NCBI RefSeq assembly: GCF_039621855.1
Contig: NZ_CP155071.1
Coordinates: 434,001 to 498,000, forward strand
Origin: Erwinia sp. HDF1-3R
GTDB taxonomy: Bacteria > Pseudomonadota > Gammaproteobacteria > Enterobacterales > Enterobacteriaceae
DNA: 64,000 nt
Direction of reading: 5' to 3'
Notes under the pieces: model-generated
What the model was told of the DNA's origin: nothing
Databases searched by the model: none
The model's input: the letters and a program-made list of their open reading frames with translations, nothing else
Shown here: positions 1 to 10,082 of the stretch, piece after piece
Position numbering within the stretch: position 1 is the stretch's first letter
How the letters are laid out: each line of letters begins with the position of its first letter
Program-made: the position numbers and the translations under genes

Positions 1-1
1 A

Positions 2-1369
2 CGGGATCGTCAAATGGAAGGGCTCAAGTTACCGCCTCATTCTCTGGAGGCAGAGCAATCCGTGTTGGGCGGGCTGATGCTGGACAACGAGCGCTGGGAC
101 AATGTGTCAGAGCGCGTGGTGGCGAAAGATTTCTTCAGCCGCCCGCATCGAATGATCTTCAGCGAAATGCAGCGCCTGTTAGAGCTGGGTAAGCCGATTG
201 ACCTGATAACCCTGTCCGAATCGCTGGAAACCAAGGGTGAATTGAGCATGGTTGGCGGCTTCGCCTACCTTGCGGAGCTGTCGAAGAATACCCCCAGCGC
301 GGCAAACATTGGCGCCTATGCGGATATCGTCCGCGAACGTGCGGTCGTCAGAGAGATGATCGCCGTTGCCAATGAGATTGCCGACGCCGGTTACGATCCC
401 CAGGGGCGAACCAGTGAAGATCTGCTCGATCTGGCAGAATCCCGCGTTTTCCAAATTGCCGAAAATCGCGCCAATAAGGATGAGGGACCGAAAAGCGTCG
501 ATCAGATCCTTGAGGCGACCATCGCCAGGATCGAATCGCTGTACCAGACCCCGCACGATGGCGTGACCGGAGTGGATACGGGTTACCAGGATCTGAATAA
601 GAAGACCGCCGGTTTGCAGCGTTCAGACCTGATCATCGTTGCCGCGCGTCCGTCGATGGGTAAAACCACGTTCGCCATGAACCTCTGCGAAAATGCTGCG
701 ATGTTGCAGGAGAAGCCGGTACTGATTTTTAGTCTTGAAATGCCCGGCGAGCAGCTAATGATGCGTATGCTGGCCTCCCTTTCCCGCGTCGATCAGACCC
801 GCATTCGTACCGGCCAGCTCGATGATGAAGATTGGGCGAGGATCTCCAGCACTATGGGTATTTTGCTGGAGAAGAAGAATATGTTTATTGATGACTCCTC
901 AGGGCTGACCCCAACGGAAGTGCGTTCGCGCGCGCGCCGCGTTTTCCGTGAACATGGCGGCCTGAGTATGATTATGATCGACTATCTTCAGCTGATGCGC
1001 GTGCCGGCGCTGTCCGATAACCGTACGCTGGAGATCGCTGAAATCTCCCGCTCGCTGAAGGCGCTGGCGAAAGAGCTACAGGTGCCGGTGGTGGCGCTGT
1101 CGCAGCTTAACCGCTCGCTGGAGCAGCGTGCCGATAAGCGTCCGGTCAACTCGGATCTGCGTGAGTCTGGCTCCATCGAGCAGGATGCCGACCTGATTAT
1201 GTTTATCTACCGTGATGAGGTGTATCACGAGAACAGCGATCAGAAAGGGATTGCGGAGATTATTCTCGGTAAGCAGCGTAATGGTCCGATTGGCTCAGTA
1301 CGACTCACCTTCAATGGCCAGTGGTCGCGGTTCGATAACTACGCCGGACCCCAGTACGACGACGACTGA
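2..1369 (+). CDS. dnaB: Replicative DNA helicase DnaB (5' end outside window)
   Basis: Hexameric replicative helicase that unwinds DNA at the fork on the lagging strand and recruits primase. The first ATG in the window is at 14, but the frame is open to the left edge and the residues before it (RDRQ) match the region just before the E. coli GLKVPPHS segment. The gene therefore starts upstream, and about 20 residues are missing. Visible are the N-terminal DnaB domain (PPHSLEAEQSVLGGLMLDNERW), Walker A ARPSMGKTTFA, Walker B LIMIDYLQLM-like MIMIDYLQLM, and the SQLNRSLEQR and DLRESGSIEQDAD motifs. The C-terminus GPQYDDD resembles the E. coli end. No alr follows; the next complete gene is tyrB. 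Confidence 0.98.
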   Translation, partial: RDRQMEGLKLPPHSLEAEQSVLGGLMLDNERWDNVSERVVAKDFFSRPHRMIFSEMQRLLELGKPIDLITLSESLETKGELSMVGGFAYLAELSKNTPSAANIGAYADIVRERAVVREMIAVANEIADAGYDPQGRTSEDLLDLAESRVFQIAENRANKDEGPKSVDQILEATIARIESLYQTPHDGVTGVDTGYQDLNKKTAGLQRSDLIIVAARPSMGKTTFAMNLCENAAMLQEKPVLIFSLEMPGEQLMMRMLASLSRVDQTRIRTGQLDDEDWARISSTMGILLEKKNMFIDDSSGLTPTEVRSRARRVFREHGGLSMIMIDYLQLMRVPALSDNRTLEIAEISRSLKALAKELQVPVVALSQLNRSLEQRADKRPVNSDLRESGSIEQDADLIMFIYRDEVYHENSDQKGIAEIILGKQRNGPIGSVRLTFNGQWSRFDNYAGPQYDDD

Positions 1370-1494
1370 TCCTCATTCTGCATCCCTGCATTTTTCGTCG
1401 GCCATCAGAAAATAGTGTTGGACAGGGCGGCGAAGAATGCGGTTACCGGACCAGGTGGTGTACTGGAACAGCCTGCGGATTGAATCTGACTCAG

Positions 1495-1610
1495 ATTGAT
1501 GACTACGACCTTAAATGACTGACCTGACGTGAAGTTAACGGACGTCTGACTCATCAGGAGCTGAGCGAACGGGTTGGGCATTATGATCTCTTCCTCCCTC
1601 CAGCCTCACG
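1495..1610 (+). pseudogene. Decayed Lrp/AsnC-type helix-turn-helix remnant
   Basis: The gap between dnaB and tyrB (1370-1953) has no intact gene. One frame reads IDDYDLK, stop, LT, stop, REVNGRLTHQELSERVG and then LFLPPASRI. This matches the start of Lrp-family regulators, where a DxxDxKLL helix is followed by DGRxTNQELSERVGLSxSP. Two in-frame stops and the loss of everything downstream mark it as a remnant. The rest of the gap shows nothing else recognisable. The assignment is by eye and rests on about 25 residues. Confidence 0.5.
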
Positions 1611-1953
1611 GATAAACCCGACACTATCACCACGATTCTCTGTTGCGTGAAGCCTTGCCTGGTGACAGCTTTCTTCGACGGGGGACGAAGGCTATCCGCG
1701 TTTTACATCCGCTTTTCATCCATATTCCCACGCTTAATTCCTTTTCTGCCACACTGTGCAGTAACCTGATAAGGAAAATTAGGTTTATAGTGTAGTTTCG
1801 CTATATGGCCGGGCTGGGGATGATTCTTACGCTGAACCAGGCGATGAAGCCCTAATCGGTTGAGCCCCGCCCTGCCATAGCAGAACGTCGAGATTTGAGG
1901 GGCTTCCCGTTGGAGCACCTGAACTGCCCAATCATTAAATGGAGATCTGCACC

Positions 1954-3147
1954 GTGTTTCAAAACGTTGATGCCTATGCCGGCGATCCAATTCTCTCCCT
2001 GATGGAGACATTTAAGCAGGATTCGCGACCCCACAAGGTGAACCTGAGCATCGGGCTGTACTATGACGCACAGGGTGCGGTTCCACAGCTGAATGCGGTT
2101 GCCGAGGCTGAGGCCCGTCTGACCGCTCAGGCATCTGGTGCCTCTCAGTATCTGCCTATGGATGGCCTGCCTGCGTACCGAAGCGCTGTTGCACCGCTGC
2201 TGTTTGGTCAGGATCACCCGGCGCTGACAGCGGGGCGTATTGCCACTATCCAGACCGTTGGCGGCTCCGGCGCACTCAAAATTGGTGCCGATTTTCTGAA
2301 GGCCTATTTTCCACAGTCACAGGTGTGGGTCAGCGATCCTACCTGGGAAAACCACGTGGCGATCTTCTCCGGTGCCGGTTTTGAGGTCAATACCTATCCG
2401 TGGTATGACGACACCACCAACGGCGTGAAGTTTGACGAGCTGGTTGCCACACTGAAAACCCTGCCGCCGAAAAGTATCGTGTTGCTGCACCCGTGCTGTC
2501 ATAACCCCACCGGTGCCGATCTGACTAACGATCAGTGGGACGTGGTGACCGGCGTACTGAAAGGACGCGACCTGATCCCCTTCCTGGATATTGCCTACCA
2601 GGGGTTTGGGGCCGGAATGGAGGACGATGCCTACGCCATTCGCGCCATTGCCTCCGCCGGATTGCCCGCCCTGGTCAGCAACTCTTTCTCCAAAATATTC
2701 TCGCTGTATGGTGAGCGTGTGGGCGCCCTCTCCGTGGTCTGTAACGATGCGGAAGAGGCCTCGCGCGTGCTGGGCCAGCTGAAAGCGACCGTCAGGCGCA
2801 ACTACTCCAGCCCGCCTAACTTCGGCGCGCAGGTGGTGTCATGCGTGCTGAATGATGCACAGCTTAAGGCGAGCTGGCTGAAAGAGGTAGAAGCCATGCG
2901 CCTGCGGATTCTGGCTATGCGCCAGACGCTGGTCGACGTGCTCTCCACCGCCGTGCCCGGTAAAAACTTCGACTACCTTGTGAAACAGCGCGGCATGTTT
3001 AGCTACACTGGCCTGAGCGCTGCACAGGTTGACCGGCTGCGTAATGAGTTCGGCATCTATCTGCTTACCAGCGGACGTATGTGTGTCGCAGGCCTGAACG
3101 ATAAAAACGTTCATCTGGTGGCTGAAGCTTTTGCCGCTGTGATGTAA
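1954..3147 (+). CDS. tyrB: Aromatic-amino-acid aminotransferase TyrB
   Basis: PLP-dependent cytosolic transaminase that makes tyrosine and phenylalanine from their keto acids, and also acts on leucine and aspartate. The protein is 397 residues from GTG at 1954, the exact E. coli TyrB length. The frame is open to an ATG at 1939, but homology begins at the [12 protein letters not shown] segment, and a GGAGA about 9 nt before the GTG supports the later start. The class I aminotransferase PLP lysine lies in [23 protein letters not shown] and the C-terminal [10 protein letters not shown] are also conserved. In E. coli the gene is repressed by TyrR; no convincing TyrR box is visible here. Confidence 0.96.
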   Translation: MFQNVDAYAGDPILSLMETFKQDSRPHKVNLSIGLYYDAQGAVPQLNAVAEAEARLTAQASGASQYLPMDGLPAYRSAVAPLLFGQDHPALTAGRIATIQTVGGSGALKIGADFLKAYFPQSQVWVSDPTWENHVAIFSGAGFEVNTYPWYDDTTNGVKFDELVATLKTLPPKSIVLLHPCCHNPTGADLTNDQWDVVTGVLKGRDLIPFLDIAYQGFGAGMEDDAYAIRAIASAGLPALVSNSFSKIFSLYGERVGALSVVCNDAEEASRVLGQLKATVRRNYSSPPNFGAQVVSCVLNDAQLKASWLKEVEAMRLRILAMRQTLVDVLSTAVPGKNFDYLVKQRGMFSYTGLSAAQVDRLRNEFGIYLLTSGRMCVAGLNDKNVHLVAEAFAAVM

Positions 3148-3172
3148 TGCCTATATTTCCTGAAGGAGCCGT

Positions 3173-3592
3173 ATGATGTGGTATCAGCAAACGCTAACGT
3201 TAAGCGCAAAACCGCGCGGATTTCACCTGGTCACTGATGAAGTGCTGGGTGAGCTGCGTCGCCTGAAAGACGTACAGGTAGGGATGCTGCATTTGCTGCT
3301 ACAACATACCTCGGCATCCCTGACGCTGAATGAAAACTGTGACCCTACGGTAAGAAGCGATATGGAGCAGCATTTCCTGCGCGCGGTGCCGGATAACGCC
3401 CCCTACCAGCATGACTATGAGGGAGCAGACGATATGCCAGCGCATATAAAATCATCGCTGCTGGGGGTGTCACTGACGCTGCCCGTTGCCCGGGGGCAGC
3501 TGGTACTCGGCACCTGGCAGGGGATCTGGCTGGGGGAACACCGAATACAGGGTGGTGCCCGGCGCATCGTTGCCACGCTGCAAGGAGAATAA
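3173..3592 (+). CDS. yjbQ: YjbQ family (UPF0047) protein
   Basis: A 139-residue member of the YjbQ/UPF0047 family. E. coli YjbQ has weak thiamine-phosphate synthase activity when overproduced; its physiological role is unclear. The family motifs are visible: [20 protein letters not shown] near residue 45, the [17 protein letters not shown] block and [13 protein letters not shown] near the end, which carry the conserved His and Asp residues. A clear AAGGAG precedes the tandem ATGATG at 3173. The gene follows tyrB by 25 bp and precedes yjbR by 6 bp, so the three may be cotranscribed. Confidence 0.93.
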   Translation: MMWYQQTLTLSAKPRGFHLVTDEVLGELRRLKDVQVGMLHLLLQHTSASLTLNENCDPTVRSDMEQHFLRAVPDNAPYQHDYEGADDMPAHIKSSLLGVSLTLPVARGQLVLGTWQGIWLGEHRIQGGARRIVATLQGE

Positions 3593-3598
3593 GAGAGT

Positions 3599-3931
3599 AT
3601 GACTGTTTCGGATCTTCTTACTTACTGTATGGATAAGCCGGGCGCGGAACAGAGCGTGCACAGCGGCTGGAAAGCGACGCAAATTAAACTCGATGATGTG
3701 TTGTTCGCTTTGGTGCATGAAGTTGAGGGACGTCCAGCGGTAGCGCTGAAGTCCACACCCGCGCTGGCTGAGCTGTTGCGGGACTCACACAGTGACGTAC
3801 GGCCCAGTGAACATTTGAACAAGTCGCACTGGAGCACGGTGCTGCTGGACGGAACGCTGAAGGATTCGCAGATCTACTACCTGGTGGATGCCTCATGGCA
3901 GCAGGCGCTTAACAGTAGAACGGCGCACTAA
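3599..3931 (+). CDS. yjbR: MmcQ/YjbR family protein
   Basis: A 110-residue member of the MmcQ/YjbR family, small CyaY-like-fold proteins annotated as possible DNA-binding proteins without a settled function. Typical features are the N-terminal LLTYCMDKPGAEQS, the central WKATQIKLDDVLFALV strands, and the C-terminal PSEHLNKSHWSTVLLDGTL, in which the basic-aromatic NKxHW motif is characteristic. It lies 6 bp after yjbQ with its ribosome-binding GGAG inside the yjbQ end, and forms the same pair as in E. coli. A bidirectional terminator follows. Confidence 0.9.
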   Translation: MTVSDLLTYCMDKPGAEQSVHSGWKATQIKLDDVLFALVHEVEGRPAVALKSTPALAELLRDSHSDVRPSEHLNKSHWSTVLLDGTLKDSQIYYLVDASWQQALNSRTAH

Positions 3932-3962
3932 GCAGTTTAAATCAGCGGTAGATGAAATTGAA

Positions 3963-3990
3963 AAACGGGGCGAATCGCTTCGCCCCGTTT
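3963..3990. terminator. Bidirectional intrinsic terminator between yjbR and the alcohol dehydrogenase gene
   Basis: A 12-bp perfect stem (AAACGGGGCGAA paired with its complement) closes a TCGC loop. A-rich sequence lies on the left and T-rich on the right, so it can stop transcription from both convergent genes. Confidence 0.85.
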
Positions 3991-4008
3991 CAGGTTTCGC
4001 GCGGCCTG

Positions 4009-5061
4009 TTAGCTGCGCAGTGAATCAATGTCGATCACAAAGCGATATTTAACATCGCTTTTCAGCATACGTTCGTAGGCTTCGTTGATCTCATCAATTT
4101 TAATCATCTCAATATCGGAAGTGATATTGTGCTTACCACAGAAATCCAGCATTTCCTGGGTTTCTTTAATCCCGCCAATCAGTGAACCAGCAACGCTACG
4201 ACGTTTGAACACCAGGTTAACCACCTGAGGTGCCGGGTGGTCATGCTCCGGTACACCAACCAGCGTCATGGTACCGTCACGGCGCAGCAGGTTAATAAAC
4301 GGGTTCAGATCGTGCTGAGCCGCTACGGTGTTCAGGATAAAGTCAAAGCTGTTGGCCTGTGCTGCCATCTGCTCGGGATCTTTAGAGATAACCACTTCAT
4401 CCGCGCCCAGGCGCTTACCGTCTTCAATTTTAGAAGGGGAGGTGGTGAACAGTACGACGTGTGCGCCCATCGCATGGGCAATTTTCACACCCATATGGCC
4501 TAAACCACCCAGACCGACAATCCCGACCTTTTTGCCCGGGCCCACGCCCCAGTGGTTAAGCGGGGAGAAGGTGGTGATACCGGCGCACAGCAGCGGTGCG
4601 GCGGCAGCCGGATCAAGGTTTTCCGGGATGCGCAGCACGAAGTCTTCGGTTACCACAACCTGCGTAGAGTAGCCGCCGTAGGTGATGTCGCCGGTAACGC
4701 GATCTTTACCGTTATAGGTGCCGGTAAAGCCGTTTTCGCAAAACTGCTCCAAATCTTCTTTACAGCTGTCGCAGGTGCGACAGGAGTCGACCAGACAGCC
4801 TACGCCGACCAAATCGCCCACTTTATATTTTTTCGCGTGGCCGCCGACGGCGGTGACACGACCGACAATTTCATGGCCTGGGACGACGGGAAAAACGGTG
4901 TTTTTCCACTCGTTGCGGGCCTGATGGAGGTCTGAGTGGCAAACGCCACAGAATAAAACTTCGATCTGTACATCGTGATCGCGCAGCTCGCGCGGCTGAT
5001 ACTCAAAGGGAGCCAGTTTGGATTTAGCGTCCTGTGCTGCCCAGGCATGCGTAATATTCAT
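4009..5061 (-). CDS. Zinc-dependent alcohol dehydrogenase / aldehyde reductase (YahK/CAD type)
   Basis: Medium-chain NAD(P)-dependent alcohol dehydrogenase of the cinnamyl-alcohol-dehydrogenase branch, closest by eye to E. coli YahK, an NADPH-dependent aldehyde reductase. Starting at 5061 gives 350 residues with GGAGATACC in front; the 40 extra upstream codons in frame do not resemble the family. Catalytic zinc ligands lie in GVCHSDLH, GHE and the later LLCAG. Structural zinc cysteines lie in CRTCDSCKEDLEQFC. The Rossmann motif is GLGGLGHMG. The substrate cannot be told from sequence. It is convergent with yjbR and downstream of uvrA on the same strand. Confidence 0.9.
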   Translation of the reverse strand: MNITHAWAAQDAKSKLAPFEYQPRELRDHDVQIEVLFCGVCHSDLHQARNEWKNTVFPVVPGHEIVGRVTAVGGHAKKYKVGDLVGVGCLVDSCRTCDSCKEDLEQFCENGFTGTYNGKDRVTGDITYGGYSTQVVVTEDFVLRIPENLDPAAAAPLLCAGITTFSPLNHWGVGPGKKVGIVGLGGLGHMGVKIAHAMGAHVVLFTTSPSKIEDGKRLGADEVVISKDPEQMAAQANSFDFILNTVAAQHDLNPFINLLRRDGTMTLVGVPEHDHPAPQVVNLVFKRRSVAGSLIGGIKETQEMLDFCGKHNITSDIEMIKIDEINEAYERMLKSDVKYRFVIDIDSLRS

Positions 5062-5206
5062 GGTATCTCCAGCTAATGAAAAGTGTCGTGAACGTAACGC
5101 AGAAATCTGAACGTTAAGGATAGTCAGTGCAGGTGAAAGCGGGTATGTCTGAACCTGTTTAAATCTTGCCTGATCCTGCAAGATTGTGGGGAAGTGGGTG
5201 AAGAAT

Positions 5207-5226
5207 GGGGCGGAAAGTACCGCCCC
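5207..5226 (-). terminator. Stem-loop downstream of uvrA
   Basis: A 7-bp GC-only stem (GGGGCGG/CCGCCCC) with a 6-nt loop lies 10 nt after the uvrA stop. There is no proper U-run, so it may be a weak terminator or an RNA 3'-end protector. Confidence 0.5.
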
Positions 5227-5235
5227 GGCTCCATA

Positions 5236-8067
5236 TTATTTCATTTTTAATAAAGGCTTGAGGAAGCGGGCCGTGTGCGACGCTTTGCATTTCGCGACCG
5301 TTTCCGGGGTGCCGGAAACCAGTATTTCACCGCCGCCGCTGCCGCCCTCAGGACCCAGGTCGACAATCCAGTCTGCGGTTTTAATCACGTCCAGATTGTG
5401 CTCAATCACCACAATGGTATTGCCCTGATCGCGCAGCTGATGCAGCACCTCCAGCAGCTGTTGAATATCGGCAAAGTGCAGGCCGGTAGTCGGTTCGTCA
5501 AGGATATAGAGCGTCTGGCCGGTGCCGCGCTTGGACAGCTCGCGCGCCAGCTTCACGCGCTGCGCCTCCCCGCCGGAAAGCGTGGTGGCTGACTGGCCAA
5601 GGCGGATATAGGAAAGACCTACGTCGATCAGCGTTTGCAGCTTACGCGCCAGCGCCGGTACGGCATCGAAGAATTCACGCGCCTCTTCAATGGTCATTTC
5701 CAGCACTTCATGGATGCTTCGGCCTTTATATTTGACCTCCAGCGTTTCGCGGTTATAGCGCTTGCCCTTGCACTGGTCGCACGGCACGTAGATATCCGGC
5801 AGGAAGTGCATCTCTACCTTAATGACGCCATCGCCCTGGCAGGCCTCGCAGCGCCCACCACGGACGTTAAAGCTGAAGCGACCCGGCGTATAGCCGCGCG
5901 TACGCGACTCGGGAACGCCGGCGAACAGCTCGCGTACCGGGGTGAATATTCCCGTATAGGTTGCCGGATTCGATCGCGGCGTGCGGCCAATCGGGCTCTG
6001 GTCAATGTCGATAACCTTATCGAAGTGTTCCATCCCGCTGATATCGCGGTACGGCGCCGGTTCAGCAAGCGTTGCACCATTCAGCTGACGCTGAGCGATA
6101 GGGAACAGGGTATCGTTGATCAGGGTCGATTTACCCGACCCGGATACGCCGGTGATGCAGCTAAACAGGCCTACCGGCAGCGTGAGGGTCACGTCTTTCA
6201 GGTTGTTGCCTTTGGCCCCGGTCAGCTTTAATACCTTCGCAGGATCGGCTTTAACCCGCTCTTTGGGTATGGCGATCTCGCGCTTGCCGCTAAGGTACTG
6301 ACCGGTGAGAGAGGCTTCGACCGCCATGATATCGTCTACCGTTCCTTCTGCCACCACCTGACCGCCGTGGACACCAGCGCCTGGCCCGATATCAATAACG
6401 TGGTCAGCGGCGCGGATCGCGTCTTCATCATGCTCGACCACAATGACCGTATTCCCCAGGTTCCGCAGGTGAACCAGCGTCTCCAGCAGGCGTTCGTTGT
6501 CGCGCTGATGAAGACCGATTGACGGCTCATCCAGCACGTACATCACGCCGACCAGCCCGGCACCAATCTGGCTGGCGAGGCGGATACGCTGCGCCTCACC
6601 GCCGGAAAGGGTTTCGGCAGAGCGGGAGAGAGAGAGGTAGTTCAGTCCGACGTTGACCAGGAACTTCAGCCGGTCGCCAATCTCCTTGAGCACCTTTTCG
6701 GCGATTTTCGCGCGCTGACCGCTGAGCTGCATATTCAGGAAGAAATCCATCGCATGGCCGATGCTCATATCAGAGATTGTCGGCAGCGTGGTGTTCTCAA
6801 CGTAGACGTGCCGCGCTTCACGACGCAGACGGGTACCGTGACAGCTGGCGCAGGAGCGGTTGCTGATAAACTTAGCCAGATCCTCACGCACGGCGGAAGA
6901 TTCCGTCTCTTTATAACGGCGCTCCATATTATGCAGCACGCCTTCAAAGGCGTGGCGGCGTACCGAGGTGTCACCGCGGTCGTTAATATATTTAAACTCA
7001 ATAGTCTCTTTGCCGGATCCGTAGAGGATCACCTGACGGGCTTTCTCACTTAGCGAGCCAAATGAAGCTTCAATATCGAAGTTCAGGTGCTCGGCCAGCG
7101 AACGCAGCATCTGGAAGTAGTAGAAATTACGGCGATCCCAGCCGCGGATCGCACCGCCTGCCAGCGACAGCTCAGGATTCTGTACCACACGATCCGGATC
7201 AAAATACTGCTGTACACCGAGACCGTCGCAGGTCGGACAGGCACCGGCCGGATTGTTAAATGAGAACAGGCGCGGTTCCAGCTCGCTCATGCTATAGCCA
7301 CAGACGGGGCAGGCGAAGTTGGCGGAGAACACCAGCTCTTCCACTTCAGGGTCGTCCATATCGGCAACCACCACCGTACCGCCGGAGAGCTCGAGCGCGG
7401 TTTCAAAGGATTCAGCAAGGCGCTGCTGCAGATCGTCGCGCACCTTGAAACGATCCACGACGACTTCGATGGTGTGCTTCTTCTGCAACTCCAGCTTGGG
7501 CGGATCGGAGAGATCGCAGACCTCGCCATCAATGCGGGCGCGGATATAGCCCTGCGATGCAAGGTTTTCCAGCGTCTTGGTATGCTCACCCTTACGCTCT
7601 TTCACAATCGGGGCCAGCAGCATCAGCCGGCGGCCTTCCGGCAGCGCCAGCACGTTATCAACCATCTGGCTGACGGTCTGCGCGGCCAGCGTCACGTCGT
7701 GATCGGGGCAGCGCGGCTCACCCACGCGGGCAAACAGCAGGCGCAGGTAGTCATGAATTTCAGTGATCGTACCGACGGTGGAGCGCGGGTTATGCGAGGT
7801 AGACTTCTGCTCAATGGAAATGGCTGGCGACAGCCCTTCAATATGATCGACATCCGGCTTCTCCATTAAAGAGAGAAACTGCCGGGCATAAGCAGAGAGG
7901 GACTCAACGTAGCGGCGCTGTCCTTCGGCGTACAGCGTATCGAACGCCAGCGAAGACTTACCGGAGCCTGACAGGCCTGTGACAACGATCAGTTTGTCGC
8001 GAGGGATGATCAGGTTAATATTTTTCAAATTATGGGTGCGTGCACCCCGTACTTCGATCTTATCCAT
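5236..8067 (-). CDS. uvrA: Excinuclease ABC subunit UvrA
   Basis: DNA damage-recognition ATPase of nucleotide excision repair; it forms UvrA2B and loads UvrB at lesions. The 943 residues are near-identical in length to E. coli (940). Two ABC modules are visible: Walker [13 protein letters not shown] near residue 31 and [13 protein letters not shown] near 640, each with LSGGEAQR signatures. Zinc modules show as CPVCGYS/CPTCDG, CASCHG and [16 protein letters not shown]. It is divergent from ssb, and the shared gap carries a LexA box, so SOS induction is expected. Confidence 0.98.
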   Translation of the reverse strand: MDKIEVRGARTHNLKNINLIIPRDKLIVVTGLSGSGKSSLAFDTLYAEGQRRYVESLSAYARQFLSLMEKPDVDHIEGLSPAISIEQKSTSHNPRSTVGTITEIHDYLRLLFARVGEPRCPDHDVTLAAQTVSQMVDNVLALPEGRRLMLLAPIVKERKGEHTKTLENLASQGYIRARIDGEVCDLSDPPKLELQKKHTIEVVVDRFKVRDDLQQRLAESFETALELSGGTVVVADMDDPEVEELVFSANFACPVCGYSMSELEPRLFSFNNPAGACPTCDGLGVQQYFDPDRVVQNPELSLAGGAIRGWDRRNFYYFQMLRSLAEHLNFDIEASFGSLSEKARQVILYGSGKETIEFKYINDRGDTSVRRHAFEGVLHNMERRYKETESSAVREDLAKFISNRSCASCHGTRLRREARHVYVENTTLPTISDMSIGHAMDFFLNMQLSGQRAKIAEKVLKEIGDRLKFLVNVGLNYLSLSRSAETLSGGEAQRIRLASQIGAGLVGVMYVLDEPSIGLHQRDNERLLETLVHLRNLGNTVIVVEHDEDAIRAADHVIDIGPGAGVHGGQVVAEGTVDDIMAVEASLTGQYLSGKREIAIPKERVKADPAKVLKLTGAKGNNLKDVTLTLPVGLFSCITGVSGSGKSTLINDTLFPIAQRQLNGATLAEPAPYRDISGMEHFDKVIDIDQSPIGRTPRSNPATYTGIFTPVRELFAGVPESRTRGYTPGRFSFNVRGGRCEACQGDGVIKVEMHFLPDIYVPCDQCKGKRYNRETLEVKYKGRSIHEVLEMTIEEAREFFDAVPALARKLQTLIDVGLSYIRLGQSATTLSGGEAQRVKLARELSKRGTGQTLYILDEPTTGLHFADIQQLLEVLHQLRDQGNTIVVIEHNLDVIKTADWIVDLGPEGGSGGGEILVSGTPETVAKCKASHTARFLKPLLKMK

Positions 8068-8150
8068 TCACAATTCCCGGATTAACACAGACCTCGCCAT
8101 GCCGGTCCGGCACGGCCAGAATGAAGCCTGTAAGTATGGCACAAAAAAAC

Positions 8151-8166
8151 CTGATTGGATATACAG
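8151..8166. promoter_or_regulatory. LexA (SOS) box between uvrA and ssb
   Basis: CTGATTGGATATACAG fits CTG-N10-CAG with the AT-rich centre of LexA operators, and resembles the E. coli uvrA/ssb operator. It lies in the 304-bp divergent gap 8068-8371, 84 bp upstream of the uvrA start. Nothing else is evident in that gap apart from promoter-like AT-rich sequence close to ssb. Confidence 0.85.
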
Positions 8167-8371
8167 TGTTCTGGCGCAGCCCGGGGGACAGGATCCCAAC
8201 GGCTATCATGCCCCCGACTTAAAAATTTACGATCCCGCGCAGGCCGCTCGCTGCAATGCGGCAAGCCGTATAAAGCCTCTGAGACCCACATCTGAAAGTA
8301 GGATATAAAGGTACGCCATGTTAGAATTTTCGGCTTAGACTTAAAGCAGAACAATTATCGGAGAGACGTAC

Positions 8372-8926
8372 ATGGCCAGCAGAGGCGTAAACAAAGTGAT
8401 TCTGGTCGGAAATCTGGGTCAGGACCCGGAAGTCCGCTACATGCCGAATGGCGGCGCCGTTGCCAACATTACCCTCGCCACGTCCGAAAGCTGGCGTGAC
8501 AAGCAGACCGGCGAAACCAAAGAGAAGACGGAATGGCACCGCGTCGTGCTGTTCGGCAAGCTGGCAGAAGTTGCCGGTGAGTACCTGCGTAAAGGCTCTC
8601 AGGTTTATATCGAGGGTGCACTGCAGACGCGTAAATGGACCGATCAGGCGGGCGTGGAAAAATACACCACCGAGGTCGTGGTTAACGTTGGTGGCACCAT
8701 GCAAATGCTCGGTGGCCGTCAGAACGGCGGTGCAGGCGCGCCAGCTGGCGGCGGTCAGGGCGGCAGCAACAATAACAACGGTTGGGGCCAGCCACAGCAG
8801 CCACAGCAGGGCGGCGGTAACCAGTTTAGCGGCGGTTCACAGCCATCCCGCCCGCAGCCTCAGCAGAACAACGCACCGGCCAGCAGCGAACCTCCGATGG
8901 ATTTTGATGACGATATCCCATTTTGA
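8372..8926 (+). CDS. ssb: Single-stranded DNA-binding protein
   Basis: Tetrameric SSB that coats single-stranded DNA and recruits repair and replication enzymes. Residues 1-115 form the OB fold ([45 protein letters not shown]). A Gly/Gln/Asn-rich linker follows, and the acidic tip MDFDDDIPF is the docking site for partner proteins. The length of 184 is close to E. coli (178). It is divergent from uvrA across the LexA box. Confidence 0.98.
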   Translation: MASRGVNKVILVGNLGQDPEVRYMPNGGAVANITLATSESWRDKQTGETKEKTEWHRVVLFGKLAEVAGEYLRKGSQVYIEGALQTRKWTDQAGVEKYTTEVVVNVGGTMQMLGGRQNGGAGAPAGGGQGGSNNNNGWGQPQQPQQGGGNQFSGGSQPSRPQPQQNNAPASSEPPMDFDDDIPF

Positions 8927-9003
8927 TTCTCGTCTGAGAATATGTCGTTAGCGGGCAAGAGTCCGTTTTAGGGCAGCCAGAAATTCTCTGGTTGTCTTAG
9001 CAG

Positions 9004-9031
9004 GTAAGGCTCCGTCAACGCGGGGCCTTAC
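9004..9031 (+). terminator. Stem-loop after ssb
   Basis: An 11-bp stem (GTAAGGCTCCG with CGGGGCCTTAC, one T-G wobble) has a 6-nt loop 78 nt downstream of the ssb stop. The U-tract is poor, so termination efficiency is uncertain. Confidence 0.45.
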
Positions 9032-9082
9032 TGGTTTATGGAAGAATAAAACCCGTCCTTCCTGGCCTCTGCCCCGCCGTTA

Positions 9083-10021
9083 TCAACCAGCGACTGCCCT
9101 GTCATTATCTGCCAGCCACTGCTCTGCCGTCACCGTCGCAATGCCCCGTTGTGCATTAAAGGTGTCGCTTTTACGCCAGGCCACGCCGTCTTTGCGGGCA
9201 AATGCCAGACGATACTTCGCCGCGACGTCATCGGGGCGCGCACGTATGTCGGCATTGAGTTTTTCCTTATCCAGCAGTACGCGGTTGACGCGGCTATTCC
9301 AGACCTTTCCCATCAGATCAGCCAGCTCAGCATAGGTCAGCGTGTCACCGGCAATGAAAATGACCTGATTACGTATCACGGGTTGGTAAAAGAAGAGGGC
9401 GGCGGTCAGTCTGCCGATATCCTCCGGCGTGGTCAGCGTTACAGCATACTCCCAGTCACCTAAGGCATATACCGTCCGGGTACTGGCCTCAACCACGCCA
9501 AAGGAGGGTTCAAAGAGATAGCTGGTGAAGATGCCGGTAGAGACAATCACCCAGTCGGTGGCCGTTTGCTTTCGCAGCAGGTGACGGACGTCGAGCTGCT
9601 CATCCCACACCTGCTGACCGCTGCCTTTTCCGACCACATCGTAATCCACGCCGAACTGCCACGGGAAATAGCGTTTAATACCTGCATCAAGGACTGCCTG
9701 GGTTACCCTTAACTGTGTTCCAGGCCCCCCGACAAAACCGCTACAGTTAATCACTGCATTAAAAGGGCGGAACAGCGCAGCCAGGTCGGATGTGGATTGC
9801 TGCAAATCGCCCGCCAGCACGCTAATCCCCAGCCTGGCCAGGGCATCCAGGCGGTCTTTCCCCTTCCCGGCGGCAGCATGAGCGGCTTCAGGCCTGAGTA
9901 ATATGGTGATGTGGGTATGGCTCTGGCGCTGCTGACTCAGCGCACGCAGCACCGCGAGCCCAAGTTCTCCGACACCCAATACTAAAATAGACGTTGATGA
10001 ATGTTGCGTTGCATCGATCAT
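9083..10021 (-). CDS. NmrA-like / aromatic alcohol reductase-type NAD(P)-binding protein
   Basis: Atypical short-chain dehydrogenase of the NmrA/isoflavone-reductase-like group, 312 residues. The N-terminal nucleotide-binding strand reads ILVLGVGELGLAVLRAL. YFPWQFGVDYDVVGKG resembles the conserved (F)xPSxFG segment of this group. The start at 10021 is preceded by AGGAGAAC; the frame stays open to 10318, but that part overlaps the divergent regulator and lacks family similarity. The substrate is unknown. It is divergent from an HxlR regulator whose start is 62 bp away, a typical redox or electrophile-response arrangement. Confidence 0.8.
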   Translation of the reverse strand: MIDATQHSSTSILVLGVGELGLAVLRALSQQRQSHTHITILLRPEAAHAAAGKGKDRLDALARLGISVLAGDLQQSTSDLAALFRPFNAVINCSGFVGGPGTQLRVTQAVLDAGIKRYFPWQFGVDYDVVGKGSGQQVWDEQLDVRHLLRKQTATDWVIVSTGIFTSYLFEPSFGVVEASTRTVYALGDWEYAVTLTTPEDIGRLTAALFFYQPVIRNQVIFIAGDTLTYAELADLMGKVWNSRVNRVLLDKEKLNADIRARPDDVAAKYRLAFARKDGVAWRKSDTFNAQRGIATVTAEQWLADNDRAVAG

Positions 10022-10082
10022 ACTGTTCTCCTGTTGAGTCGGACCAGGGTGACATGCAGTCGTTTGACGCACAATTAGGTAC

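Noticed and set aside
1740-1810. TyrR box upstream of tyrB
   Set aside because: No segment approaches TGTAAA-N6-TTTACA closely enough on both halves.
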